From Ferriphaselus amnicola (lineage in GTDB: Bacteria > Pseudomonadota > Gammaproteobacteria > Burkholderiales > Gallionellaceae), in assembly GCF_000974685.2 (NCBI RefSeq), contig NZ_AP018738.1:1922001-1986000 (forward strand): a stretch of DNA of 64,000 bases. The letters are read 5' to 3'. Positions within the stretch are counted from its first letter, which is position 1, and each line of letters begins with the position of its first letter. The notes under the pieces are model-generated. The model saw only the letters and a program-made list of their open reading frames with translations. It was not told where the DNA came from and did not search any database. Shown piece after piece: positions 56,496 through 64,000 of this stretch. The translations under genes and the position numbers were made by a program.

Positions 56496-56860
56496 AGCAT
56501 CACTCCAAAGATCAGCGTCAACGATAAGCTACCAATCAGCACCAGCCAACTCGAAGCTCGTGCCTGTGCCAAACCGGAAATCAGATGCGCATCAATCAGC
56601 AGGTAACGGATACCTGCACACAGGTGGTGCAAAAAGCCCCACAGCAGACCAAGTAGCGCCAGCTTCACCAGCCCGTACTGCAACCATTCGCTCGCACGCG
56701 TAAAGGTCTCGATCGAGCGCAGGCTTTGCTGCAACAACCACAGCAGCAGCGGCAAGGCAATAAATAACAAAGCCCCACTGACGCGATGGAGTATGGAAAC
56801 GAATCCCGGCAAGGGAAGTTGAATCAACAAAAGATTGAGATGCTTGGGGCGGGTGGGCAT
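56489..56860 (-). CDS. sdhC: Succinate dehydrogenase cytochrome b556 subunit
   Basis: 123 residues, three membrane helices. SILHRVSG (quinone site) and HHLCAGIRYLLID (haem b histidine) are the family marks. First gene of the sdhCDA cluster; the promoter should lie within 56861-56980, but no strong hexamers stood out. Confidence 0.94.
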   Translation of the reverse strand: MPTRPKHLNLLLIQLPLPGFVSILHRVSGALLFIALPLLLWLLQQSLRSIETFTRASEWLQYGLVKLALLGLLWGFLHHLCAGIRYLLIDAHLISGLAQARASSWLVLIGSLSLTLIFGVMLW

Positions 56861-56980
56861 TGCGATATATCAGACAAGAACAACATGGCTGCAATCTTAC
56901 ACCTGAGGATGCGACTTCTTCCTATACGCCAGAAAATTTCCCTGAGATGTAACCAATGTTCGTGATCGACCGTCAAATGA

Positions 56981-57006
56981 AATTGAGCACCCGGAGGTGC
57001 TCAATT
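56981..57006 (-). terminator. Hairpin downstream of the porin gene
   Basis: Eleven-base stem AATTGAGCACC / GGTGCTCAATT with a 4-base loop, followed on the minus strand by TCATTTG. It would end the porin transcript before sdhC. Confidence 0.65.
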
Positions 57007-57072
57007 TGTTCGATTTGCCTTGGCGAATCTTGGTCAGGTGAGACGCATGTCACCCCAATCCAATAGCTAAAA

Positions 57073-58155
57073 TCAGAACGAGTGCTTCACACCGAACGAA
57101 AATGCCGACGGCGATGAGCCCAAATTACCAGCGGTATTGCTTGCACCCGTGCCATTGCCGGACAAACCATAGCTTGCGGCTGTGTTGTTTGACAGCTTGG
57201 TGTACAAACCATACACAATCGTGCGCTTGCTCAGGCCGTGGTCATAACCCAGCGTCCATTGATTTGCACCTGTATTAGCGAGGGCAAGGCTTCCAGCCTT
57301 AGTGTAGGCAACCTTGATCGCTCCTGTACCAAGCGCATACTTAGCTGAGACATACACGCTGCTGTGACCATATTTGTTCGCGCCAACCACACCTTGATTG
57401 TCACTTGTCTTTTCATACACGGCCGCCAGTGTCAACGCATCAACAGCATAGGAGGCACCCGCCTTGATCGCAGATTCTTGAGCGCCAGGTATCAGCAGCA
57501 GGCCATCCAAATTGTGCTGCTCATATGCCAATGTAGCAGTCAATGGAAAATCCGCAGCCTTATACATTCCCGCCACCGAGATTGCATTCGCTTTACCAAC
57601 AGCTGGATTTTCGTTCAATTGAACAAAGCCAGCGATAGCCGTGAAGCCTGCCATCTCAGGACTGATGTATGCGATGACATCCGTTGGGCGCCCATCGAAC
57701 GATGAGTAAGCCGATGCTTTCGAGACTCCGCCCATCAACGAACGGTTATCTGCGATATTGTCGCCGAACACGTCATATTTTCTCGTGGCGATCTTGTAAG
57801 GCGTGTCGTGTCGCCCCATGATCACCGTGCCCAGACTCGCACTAGACAAGCCAGCAAAGGTGTTGCGTGTCGCGAAGGTATTTCCGGTTGCCGTTGAGTT
57901 ATCGATGTTGATTTGTTGCTCGATCTGCCAGATTGCCTTCAGACCATCGCCCAGATCTTCCGAACCCTTGAAGCCGAGTTTCGAGACATTGCTAGAAATC
58001 TTAGACTTCGTGACTGCATTGGCAGTCTTACCGTCATTTACAGAATCAGCGGACACATCTGCCACGCCATAAACCGACACATTGCTATCGGCAGAAGCCA
58101 TCATCGGCTGCGCCATTACACTCGCCAGCGCGAGCACCAAAAGCTTCTTTTGCAT
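57073..58155 (-). CDS. Outer-membrane porin (Gram-negative general porin family)
   Basis: Trimeric beta-barrel channel. A signal peptide ends near residue 22 (MASA-DS), and the mature start NVSVYGVADVSADSV is typical of betaproteobacterial porins. The loop with RNTFAGLSSASLGTVIMGRHDTPYK is the constriction-loop region. The final phenylalanine (KHSF) suits outer-membrane insertion. 360 residues. A PhoB-like box with a -10 element lies upstream, so the porin may serve phosphate uptake. It has AGGAGAG before its ATG. Confidence 0.94.
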   Translation of the reverse strand: MQKKLLVLALASVMAQPMMASADSNVSVYGVADVSADSVNDGKTANAVTKSKISSNVSKLGFKGSEDLGDGLKAIWQIEQQINIDNSTATGNTFATRNTFAGLSSASLGTVIMGRHDTPYKIATRKYDVFGDNIADNRSLMGGVSKASAYSSFDGRPTDVIAYISPEMAGFTAIAGFVQLNENPAVGKANAISVAGMYKAADFPLTATLAYEQHNLDGLLLIPGAQESAIKAGASYAVDALTLAAVYEKTSDNQGVVGANKYGHSSVYVSAKYALGTGAIKVAYTKAGSLALANTGANQWTLGYDHGLSKRTIVYGLYTKLSNNTAASYGLSGNGTGASNTAGNLGSSPSAFSFGVKHSF

Positions 58156-58222
58156 CTTTCTCTCCTAAGATCAATTTGAAATTGCCGCATTTAGCGACCA
58201 GCTCATCTTAGGTAACTCATGT

Positions 58223-58260
58223 TAAATACAAATGAAATTAATGTGACGAGATCATGACAG
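58223..58260 (-). promoter_or_regulatory. PhoB-box promoter of the porin gene
   Basis: Minus strand CTGTCAT (58260-58254), 4 bases, TCGTCAC (58249-58243), then TATTTA (58228-58223) as -10. Heptamer spacing is that of Pho boxes; the first half is perfect, the second matches in four of seven. Confidence 0.5.
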
Positions 58261-58311
58261 ACAGCTAGCGAAACCACCTTTGTGCGCAATTTTCCAGTCA
58301 CCGCGCCCCAC

Positions 58312-58764
58312 TCACACCTGTTCCGGCGTAATCATTAATTTCAAATTTCCGGCATCAGAGCGCCTCTGATCAGAAGCAGACATCCACCAAACCGAACCTT
58401 TCTTGACGCTCAACTCAATCTCACTACCGAACAATACTCGTGCAGCCACACGCCCTAAGGTAGGCTGATGCCCCACGATCAGCACACAGCCATCCCCATT
58501 GGGCCAGTCTGCTGCCTGCAACACGGAATCAGCTGTAGCGTCAGGAGCGATGCGAGATTCTGTAATGAATGCAACGCCTAGTGCTGCTGCGGTTTGTTGC
58601 GCCCGTAACGCTGGACTGACCAAGATCACCCCCCTCTCCGGCAGCTTAGGCAACAAGAATTTCGCCATCCTGCGCGCCTGCTTATGCCCTTTTTCGCTCA
58701 AAGGCCGCTCCAGATCAGGATAGCTAAACTCCGCATCAGCATGACGCCACAGAATCAACTCCAT
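58312..58764 (-). CDS. sixA: Phosphohistidine phosphatase SixA
   Basis: Histidine-phosphatase-superfamily protein of 150 residues. It removes phosphate from histidine, for example in HPt domains or the nitrogen PTS. The N-terminal LILWRHADAE holds the catalytic His8, and VGHQPTLG holds the second histidine. It lies 156 bases upstream of the porin and divergent from the next gene. Confidence 0.9.
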   Translation of the reverse strand: MELILWRHADAEFSYPDLERPLSEKGHKQARRMAKFLLPKLPERGVILVSPALRAQQTAAALGVAFITESRIAPDATADSVLQAADWPNGDGCVLIVGHQPTLGRVAARVLFGSEIELSVKKGSVWWMSASDQRRSDAGNLKLMITPEQV

Positions 58765-58791
58765 CTCATTGTCCCTATTGAATTATTACAA

Positions 58792-58820
58792 TTTACACAT
58801 GAGGTAATACTGTATATATT
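58792..58820 (+). promoter_or_regulatory. Sigma-70 promoter of the ribbon-helix-helix-like gene
   Basis: TTTACA (58792-58797), 17 bases, TATATT (58815-58820), with a TG just before the -10. The leader to ATG 58854 is about 27 bases. Confidence 0.6.
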
Positions 58821-58853
58821 GTTATCGACGCAACAACCACTATGGAGAACGCC

Positions 58854-59234
58854 ATGACCGACAAGCCCACCACAACGCCAACCATCACCAAGAAAAGAAC
58901 AACTCCCACGAAACCCGTTGCAGCGACCAAACCTGCTGCGAAAACCAGCAAACCAGCTGCGGTGGCACCTGTGGTAGCGGCGACTAAACCCGAAGCCAAA
59001 AAAGAGAAGAAACAAAAGCAGAAGGTCATCCGCGATAGCTTCACTCTACCGCAGGACGACTACGCCAAGATCGCCGAACTCAAGCAGGCCTGCCTCAAGG
59101 CAGGCTTGCATGTGAAAAAGAGTGAGTTGATTCGTGCAGGCTTGCGTTTATTGAGCAAACTCGATGCCACGCAGTTGCACGCCGAACTCGATGCGCTGGA
59201 AAAGATCAAGACCGGCCGCCCCAAGGCTTCCTGA
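58854..59234 (+). CDS. Lys/Ala/Pro-rich protein with a ribbon-helix-helix-like C-terminus
   Basis: About 126 residues. The first 60 are a basic Lys/Ala/Pro/Thr tail of histone-H1 type. The rest (RDSFTLPQDDYAKIAELKQ, KKSELIRAGLRLL) looks like a ribbon-helix-helix DNA-binding domain. ATG at 58854 has GGAG six bases upstream; the ATG at 58842 does not. I suggest a nucleoid-type or regulatory DNA-binding protein, but do not recognise the family. It converges on ppk1, 6 bases apart. Confidence 0.7.
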   Translation: MTDKPTTTPTITKKRTTPTKPVAATKPAAKTSKPAAVAPVVAATKPEAKKEKKQKQKVIRDSFTLPQDDYAKIAELKQACLKAGLHVKKSELIRAGLRLLSKLDATQLHAELDALEKIKTGRPKAS

Positions 59235-59240
59235 GTTTCA

Positions 59241-61325
59241 TCAAGGCTGGGGCGGCTGGCTAGCGAGGCTTTGCAGCAATAGTTGCTGCGCGCACTTCGG
59301 TGCAGCTCGGCGCGCCGCCTTCAGCTTGTAGTGACCGTCAACATCCATCACCCAAGCTTGGGCATTGTCACGCAGATACGACTTCAGCCCTTCTTCGATC
59401 ACCCGCTTCTTCAACTTCTTATCCAGCACGGGGAAGCACGCCTCGATGCGGCGGAAGAAGTTACGTCCCATCCAGTCCGCGCTCGATAGATAGACATCGT
59501 GTGCAAGATCGTTACGGAAGTAGAAGATGCGCGTGTGTTCGAGGAATCGCCCGACCACCGAGATCACGCGGATATTTTCGGACAAGCCTTCGACACCCGG
59601 ACGCAACGCGCACACGCCGCGCACGATCAGCTCGACCTTCACTCCCGCTTGCGACGCTTCATACAGCGCCATGATGACTTCAGGCTCCAAGAGCGCATTC
59701 ATCTTGGCGATGATGTGGCCAGTCTTGCCGGATTTCGCCAATTTAGTTTCATTTCGAATGGCGTGCAGCGTCTCTTCATGCAGGGTGAATGGCGACTGCC
59801 ACAAGTGATGTAGCTTGCCCGCCCGCCCCAAGCCGGTGAGTTGAACGAACAGCTCATTCACATCGGCACACATCGCCTCGTCGCTGGTGAATAGGCCAAA
59901 ATCCGTATAGAGCCGCGCGGTGCGTTGATGATAATTGCCGGTGCCTAGATGCACGTAGCGGCGCAGCTTACCATCCTCGCGCCGCACCACCATCAACATC
60001 TTGGCATGCGTCTTGTGGCCGACCACGCCATACACCACATGCGCCCCCGCCTCTTCCAAACGGCTCGCCCAGTTGATGTTGGCCTCTTCGTCGAAGCGAG
60101 CCAACAACTCCACCACCACGGTGACTTCCTTGCCGTGCTGAGCCGCCAGCATCAGTGCTTCCATCAAAGCCGAGTCGGCGCCTGTGCGGTAGATAGTTTG
60201 CTTGATCGCGACCACCGCTGGATCGGAAGCCGCTTGCACGATGAAATCAATCACTGGCTTGAACGACTGGAAGGGATGATGCAGCAGAACATCGCCTTTG
60301 CGGATGACCTTGAACATGTCCGCCCCCTTTTTTTGCAACACAGTCGGGATGCCGGGCACAAAGGTCGGAAACTTCAGATCGTCGCGCGCAACTTGATCGG
60401 GAATGCCCATTAGCCGCACCAGATTGACCAAGCCATGCACACGATACGAATCGTCCGCCGTCAGGCCGAATTGATGCAACAAGAACTCCTCCATCAGCGG
60501 CGAGCAGTTATCGGCCACTTCCAGCCGCACCGCATCGCCAAAGTGCCGCTGCGGTAGCTCGCCCTGCAAGCTGGTGCGCAGATTCTTGACCTCCTCCTCG
60601 TCCACGAACAGATCACTGTTGCGCGTGACGCGGAACTGATAGCAGCCCAGCACTTCCATGCCAGCGAACAGCTCACCGACATGCGCATGCAAAACCGAGG
60701 ACAGGAACACGAAACCATGGGCACAGCCGGCCACTTCAGGTGGAACCGGAATCGTGCGCGGCAGCACACGCGGCGCCTGCACAATGGCTTTGGCCGAACT
60801 ACGCCCAAAGGCATCCTTGCCTTGCAACTCGACCGCGAAATTTAAGCTCTTGTTGAGTACACGAGGAAATGGGTGCGCCGGATCCAAGCCGATCGGCGTC
60901 AGTACCGGCATCACCTCGCGAAAGAAATAATCCTTCACCCACGCCTGCTGCGCCTCGTTCCAATGCGTGCGCCGCAAAAAGCGCACGCCGTGGTGAGATA
61001 AGGCAGGCAGGATTTGAGCATTCAGCAACTGATACTGCTGACCAATGATCTGATGCGCCTCTACACGTACCTGCTGAAATATCTGATGCACATCGAGACC
61101 ATCCGCACCGGTCGCACCGCCACCGTGCTTGATCTGCTCCTTCAGGCCCGCCACGCGGATCTCAAAAAACTCATCCAGATTGCTGCTGACGATACACAGA
61201 TACTTGAGCCGCTCCAGCAATGGCACGCGCTCATCCTCTGCCTGTGCCAGCACTCGCCGATTGAACTCCAACAAGCCCAACTCTCGATTGATGAATAATT
61301 GGGGAGGATATTTTTTGCTCATCAT
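59241..61325 (-). CDS. ppk1: Polyphosphate kinase 1
   Basis: Makes polyphosphate from ATP, reversibly. With ATG at 61325 the protein has 694 residues, the usual size, and begins MMSKKYPPQLFINRELGLLEF. The catalytic histidine is His440 in KTHAKML. The frame is open to ATG 61436, but a Pho-type promoter places the transcript start next to that codon, so a longer form would be nearly leaderless. In a second frame a 36-codon reading frame (61432-61322) ends on the 61325 start as ATGA. Confidence 0.92.
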   Translation of the reverse strand: MMSKKYPPQLFINRELGLLEFNRRVLAQAEDERVPLLERLKYLCIVSSNLDEFFEIRVAGLKEQIKHGGGATGADGLDVHQIFQQVRVEAHQIIGQQYQLLNAQILPALSHHGVRFLRRTHWNEAQQAWVKDYFFREVMPVLTPIGLDPAHPFPRVLNKSLNFAVELQGKDAFGRSSAKAIVQAPRVLPRTIPVPPEVAGCAHGFVFLSSVLHAHVGELFAGMEVLGCYQFRVTRNSDLFVDEEEVKNLRTSLQGELPQRHFGDAVRLEVADNCSPLMEEFLLHQFGLTADDSYRVHGLVNLVRLMGIPDQVARDDLKFPTFVPGIPTVLQKKGADMFKVIRKGDVLLHHPFQSFKPVIDFIVQAASDPAVVAIKQTIYRTGADSALMEALMLAAQHGKEVTVVVELLARFDEEANINWASRLEEAGAHVVYGVVGHKTHAKMLMVVRREDGKLRRYVHLGTGNYHQRTARLYTDFGLFTSDEAMCADVNELFVQLTGLGRAGKLHHLWQSPFTLHEETLHAIRNETKLAKSGKTGHIIAKMNALLEPEVIMALYEASQAGVKVELIVRGVCALRPGVEGLSENIRVISVVGRFLEHTRIFYFRNDLAHDVYLSSADWMGRNFFRRIEACFPVLDKKLKKRVIEEGLKSYLRDNAQAWVMDVDGHYKLKAARRAAPKCAQQLLLQSLASQPPQP

Positions 61326-61444
61326 CCGGCCACCCGAGCGAACTGCGGAATGCCCAGCGCCTGTCGCTGGCAATTCAACATGCGTTGGAATAGGCGCTGA
61401 CTCCACCTGATTGAGTTTATCTGTTGATTCATTCATCCCTCCAG

Positions 61445-61476
61445 TTTATGCAGGTTTTATGACAAGGATATGACAG
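61445..61476 (-). promoter_or_regulatory. PhoB-box promoter of ppk1
   Basis: Minus strand CTGTCAT (61476-61470), 4 bases, TTGTCAT (61465-61459), a near-perfect Pho box, then CATAAA (61450-61445) as -10. The transcript would start near 61438. Confidence 0.75.
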
Positions 61477-61527
61477 TCTCACTCACCGCCGCCTAACCGC
61501 ACCATTCTTTCAACACACTCAAACTTC

Positions 61528-61561
61528 CTGTCATTTTCCTGCAACAACAAGGGGCTAATCT
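61528..61561 (+). promoter_or_regulatory. PhoB-like box before the EAL-CBS-GGDEF gene
   Basis: Plus strand CTGTCAT (61528-61534), 4 bases, CTGCAAC (61539-61545), then TAATCT (61556-61561) as a weak -10. The first half is perfect, the second matches in four of seven. Confidence 0.4.
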
Positions 61562-61616
61562 GCCTATCCAACCAGAACGAGTCATCCAAGCATCCCGCTC
61601 TAACAGGAGGAAGATC

Positions 61617-63500
61617 ATGCCACAAACAGCACAATGCCAACCGTCTCCCACACTGAATTCCTTATGGAGCCTGGGTGAATTCGAAGGCGCACAGCACTAT
61701 AGCATCGGCACGCGATTTCGCATCCCAGCGGAGGAAAGCAATACTCCGCTCGACGAGATTCTAGTCAAGCGTAATTTATCCGCCTTGTTCCAGCCGATCC
61801 TCGATATGAGCAGTGGCGAATTGATCGGCTTCGAGGGACTGATTCGAGGCCCCGCCAACAGCCCCCTACACTCACCGGCCAATCTATTCAGTGCCGCCAA
61901 GCAACAAGGCCGGATGCTAGAAGTCGAAATGCTGTGCCGACAGATCGTGCTGGAGCAATTCGCCCAGCTCCGCCTGCCGGGAAAGTTATTCCTTAATGTC
62001 AGCCCGGATGCCTTGACTCACCCCAGTTTCAAGAATGGCCAAACGCTGGAGTTCATGAAGAAGATCGGCATCTCTCCTGAACACGTAATCATCGAGATCA
62101 CCGAGAACCAACCCATCTTCGACTTTGAAGCGGTACGCAATGCGTTGCTGCATTATCGCCAGATGGGTTTCAAAATCGCCATGGATGATCTGGGCGAAGG
62201 CTTTTCCAGTTTGCGGCTGTGGTCAGAGCTGCGCCCAGAGTTCGTCAAGATCGACATGCACTTTGTACAAGGGGTGAACACCGATCCACTCAAGCTGCAA
62301 TTCCTGAAGTCGATTCAGCAGATCGCTGAAAGCTGTGGCACTCAGGTGATTGCCGAAGGCGTGGAGACCGAGGCCGAGTTACGCACCATTCGCGACATCG
62401 GTATCGCGATGGGACAAGGCTATTTCATCGCCCGCCCCAGCCCCACTCCGCCACTGGTCGCGCCCCCCGAAGCCAGTCTAGTGCTGAATAGCGCGCGCAC
62501 AGCGGGCTATCCGAAGAATGCTTTTCTGGCGAACCGCAGCGTCACCGCCCATAAGCTACTGGTGTATGTGGAGCCAGTCACCCCAGAGACGGATAACGAC
62601 TCGATCTTTATCTGCTTCGGAGAAAACCCTGGGCTAGATAGCTTACCCGTGGTCAAGCATGGAAAACCCGTCGGCTTGATCAATCGCCATGCCTTCATCG
62701 ACTGCTTCGCCCAACCTTATCGCCGCGAACTGCTAGGTAAAAAACCGTGTAGCCAACTGATGTTCACCAAGCCGCTACTGGTTGAAAGGAGTACGCCAGT
62801 ACAGGAACTCAGCCAATTCCTGACCGAGTCCGAGGGCCGCCACTTCGCTGATGGTTTCATCATCACCGAGGAAGGCCGTTATCTAGGCGTGGGCACCGGC
62901 CAAGGTTTACTGCGCGTCATCACGCAGATGCAGATCGAGGCCGCGCGTTACGCCAATCCGCTGACGATGCTGCCCGGCAATGTGCCGATCAACGAGCACA
63001 TCGAGCGCCTACTCGAAAGTGGCGAGCCGTTCTATGCCTGCTACTGCGATCTGGATAATTTCAAGCCATTCAACGATGTGTATGGTTACCGCAAAGGTGA
63101 CGAGATGATCCAGATGACCGGACGTATCTTGCATTGGTCTTGTGACCCTAAGTTAGATTTTCTCGGACATATCGGTGGTGACGATTTCATCCTAATCCTG
63201 CAAAGCACCGACTGGCAAAAACGCTGCGACGGTGCGCTGCAATCCTTCGCCGAGCTATCTACCTCACTCGCCAGCGACCAACATCGCTGGTGCGGCGGCT
63301 ACGAGAGCGAAGACCGACAAGGCCGAGTCGTGTTCAACACACTGCCGACACTGTCCATCGGCGCGGTGTACATCGATCCAGAACAGTTCGCATCACACCA
63401 CGACGTGTCGGCCGCAACCGCCCGCGCCAAGAAAATGGCCAAGCAGATCCACGGCAACAGCCTATTCGTCGAGCAACGCAAGCCACACCAGCCGGAGTAG
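61617..63500 (+). CDS. EAL-CBS-GGDEF c-di-GMP signalling protein
   Basis: 627 residues, no membrane helix. The EAL phosphodiesterase domain is at about 45-280 with all key residues: Glu73 (in EGL rather than EAL), Asn127, Glu160, Asp190/Asp191, Lys211, Glu247 and Gln267. A CBS pair lies at about 300-430. The GGDEF domain at about 455-620 reads GGDDF (520-524) and has no RxxD inhibitory site. Breakdown of c-di-GMP is the likelier activity; synthesis is uncertain. GGAGG precedes the ATG. It is followed after 4 bases by a chemoreceptor-like gene. Confidence 0.92.
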   Translation: MPQTAQCQPSPTLNSLWSLGEFEGAQHYSIGTRFRIPAEESNTPLDEILVKRNLSALFQPILDMSSGELIGFEGLIRGPANSPLHSPANLFSAAKQQGRMLEVEMLCRQIVLEQFAQLRLPGKLFLNVSPDALTHPSFKNGQTLEFMKKIGISPEHVIIEITENQPIFDFEAVRNALLHYRQMGFKIAMDDLGEGFSSLRLWSELRPEFVKIDMHFVQGVNTDPLKLQFLKSIQQIAESCGTQVIAEGVETEAELRTIRDIGIAMGQGYFIARPSPTPPLVAPPEASLVLNSARTAGYPKNAFLANRSVTAHKLLVYVEPVTPETDNDSIFICFGENPGLDSLPVVKHGKPVGLINRHAFIDCFAQPYRRELLGKKPCSQLMFTKPLLVERSTPVQELSQFLTESEGRHFADGFIITEEGRYLGVGTGQGLLRVITQMQIEAARYANPLTMLPGNVPINEHIERLLESGEPFYACYCDLDNFKPFNDVYGYRKGDEMIQMTGRILHWSCDPKLDFLGHIGGDDFILILQSTDWQKRCDGALQSFAELSTSLASDQHRWCGGYESEDRQGRVVFNTLPTLSIGAVYIDPEQFASHHDVSAATARAKKMAKQIHGNSLFVEQRKPHQPE

Positions 63501-63504
63501 CGAT

Positions 63505-64000
63505 ATGACCCTGCAATCACAAAATCGTCTGATCGCTGGAATCACGCTGGCATGTATCACCAGCGTCGTCATCTTTGCGGCCATCCAATTGCAGCGACTG
63601 CAAGCTGACTTTAGCAACTACCAGTCTCGACAAACCTTGACCCGCAATCTGGCAGAAATCAAAAGTGAACTACTGACCATTTCGCGCGCCGACCCGGTAT
63701 TGATCGAAACCAGCCAGCAATTGACGGTCACCAGCTCACGCATTCAGGCGCTTCAGCGCGAACTGATCACGCTGAAGACTCCCAACTTGGATAAGGCCCA
63801 AGTACAAAAGATCGAAACAGTCTGGGCCGATTACGCCAAGCGATTTGCCTCTGCAATCAAAATTGCCGAGACCAACCCAGAGGATGCGTTGACACTACCC
63901 GATGTACTTTACCGAAATCAATTGCAACCGCTGATCCTCGAGCTGGATCGAATGGCTGAAGCCAATCGCTTGGGAAAGATGCAGGCAGAGCAGTCGATAC
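63505..64000 (+). CDS. Sensory membrane protein, probable methyl-accepting chemotaxis protein (partial)
   Basis: The first 165 codons from ATG 63505 (GGAG upstream) are present and open to the window edge. The product starts MTLQSQNRLIAGITLACITS, with a membrane helix at about 8-28, followed by a long helical, Gln/Leu-rich periplasmic part (LARNLAEIKSELLTISRADP-like) of four-helix-bundle type. The signalling domain lies outside the window, so a histidine kinase or another sensor is also possible. The pairing with a c-di-GMP gene suggests a surface or motility input. Confidence 0.65.
   Translation, partial: MTLQSQNRLIAGITLACITSVVIFAAIQLQRLQADFSNYQSRQTLTRNLAEIKSELLTISRADPVLIETSQQLTVTSSRIQALQRELITLKTPNLDKAQVQKIETVWADYAKRFASAIKIAETNPEDALTLPDVLYRNQLQPLILELDRMAEANRLGKMQAEQSI

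Overview
The window is a chromosomal segment of a Gram-negative, flagellated, respiring betaproteobacterium. Evidence: complex I and succinate dehydrogenase genes, an RpoE-RseA-RseB-RseC-DegP envelope stress operon, a 16-stranded-type porin, a polar-type flagellar set (flhA, flhF, fliA, motCD, fliE to fliR) and PhoB-like boxes. The gene families suggest Nitrosomonadales (Gallionellaceae-like), but the order is my inference. I saw no rRNA, tRNA, CRISPR array, insertion sequence or prophage.

Layout. 1-1264: start of the nuo operon (nuoA, nuoB, partial nuoC), minus strand, with a promoter near 1450. 1507-2892: dnaB. 3071-3916: flgMN behind a sigma-28 promoter. 4012-13148: minus-strand flagellar block flhA, hybrid sensor kinase, flhF, fliA, motC, motD. 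The kinase interrupts flhA-flhF, a broken GGDEF fragment trails it, and no flhG/fleN lies between flhF and fliA. 13321-17266: the complete rpoE stress operon. 17464-20069: nadB, a YgfX-like gene and pgsA. 20135-30633: a cellulose operon bcsA-bcsB-bcsZ followed by a 1497-residue TPR plus CotH-kinase protein with a perfect 18-bp tandem repeat; no BcsC porin gene is present here. 30961-38430: housekeeping and small conserved genes (uvrC, VF530-like, S4/pseudouridine-synthase-like, RIO kinase, YgjP-like, typA, BAX inhibitor-like, hopJ-like). 38430-39091: an orphan membrane gene between two copies of a short dispersed motif. 39092-50680: rhodanese, fliE and the long fliFGHIJKLMNOPQR run. 50688-56860: ccsA-like, ffh, HPP protein, HDOD protein and sdhCDA without sdhB. 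57073-64000: porin, sixA, a ribbon-helix-helix-like gene, ppk1, an EAL-CBS-GGDEF protein and the start of a probable chemoreceptor.

How the parts fit. Motility (FliA, FlhF, MotCD, the hybrid kinase) and surface adhesion (cellulose synthase with a PilZ domain, an EAL/GGDEF protein) meet through c-di-GMP. Three PhoB-like boxes sit in front of the porin, ppk1 and the EAL-CBS-GGDEF gene, which suggests that phosphate starvation controls outer-membrane uptake, polyphosphate and c-di-GMP together. The least ordinary element is the TPR-CotH protein in the cellulose operon, in the place where the export porin BcsC would be expected.
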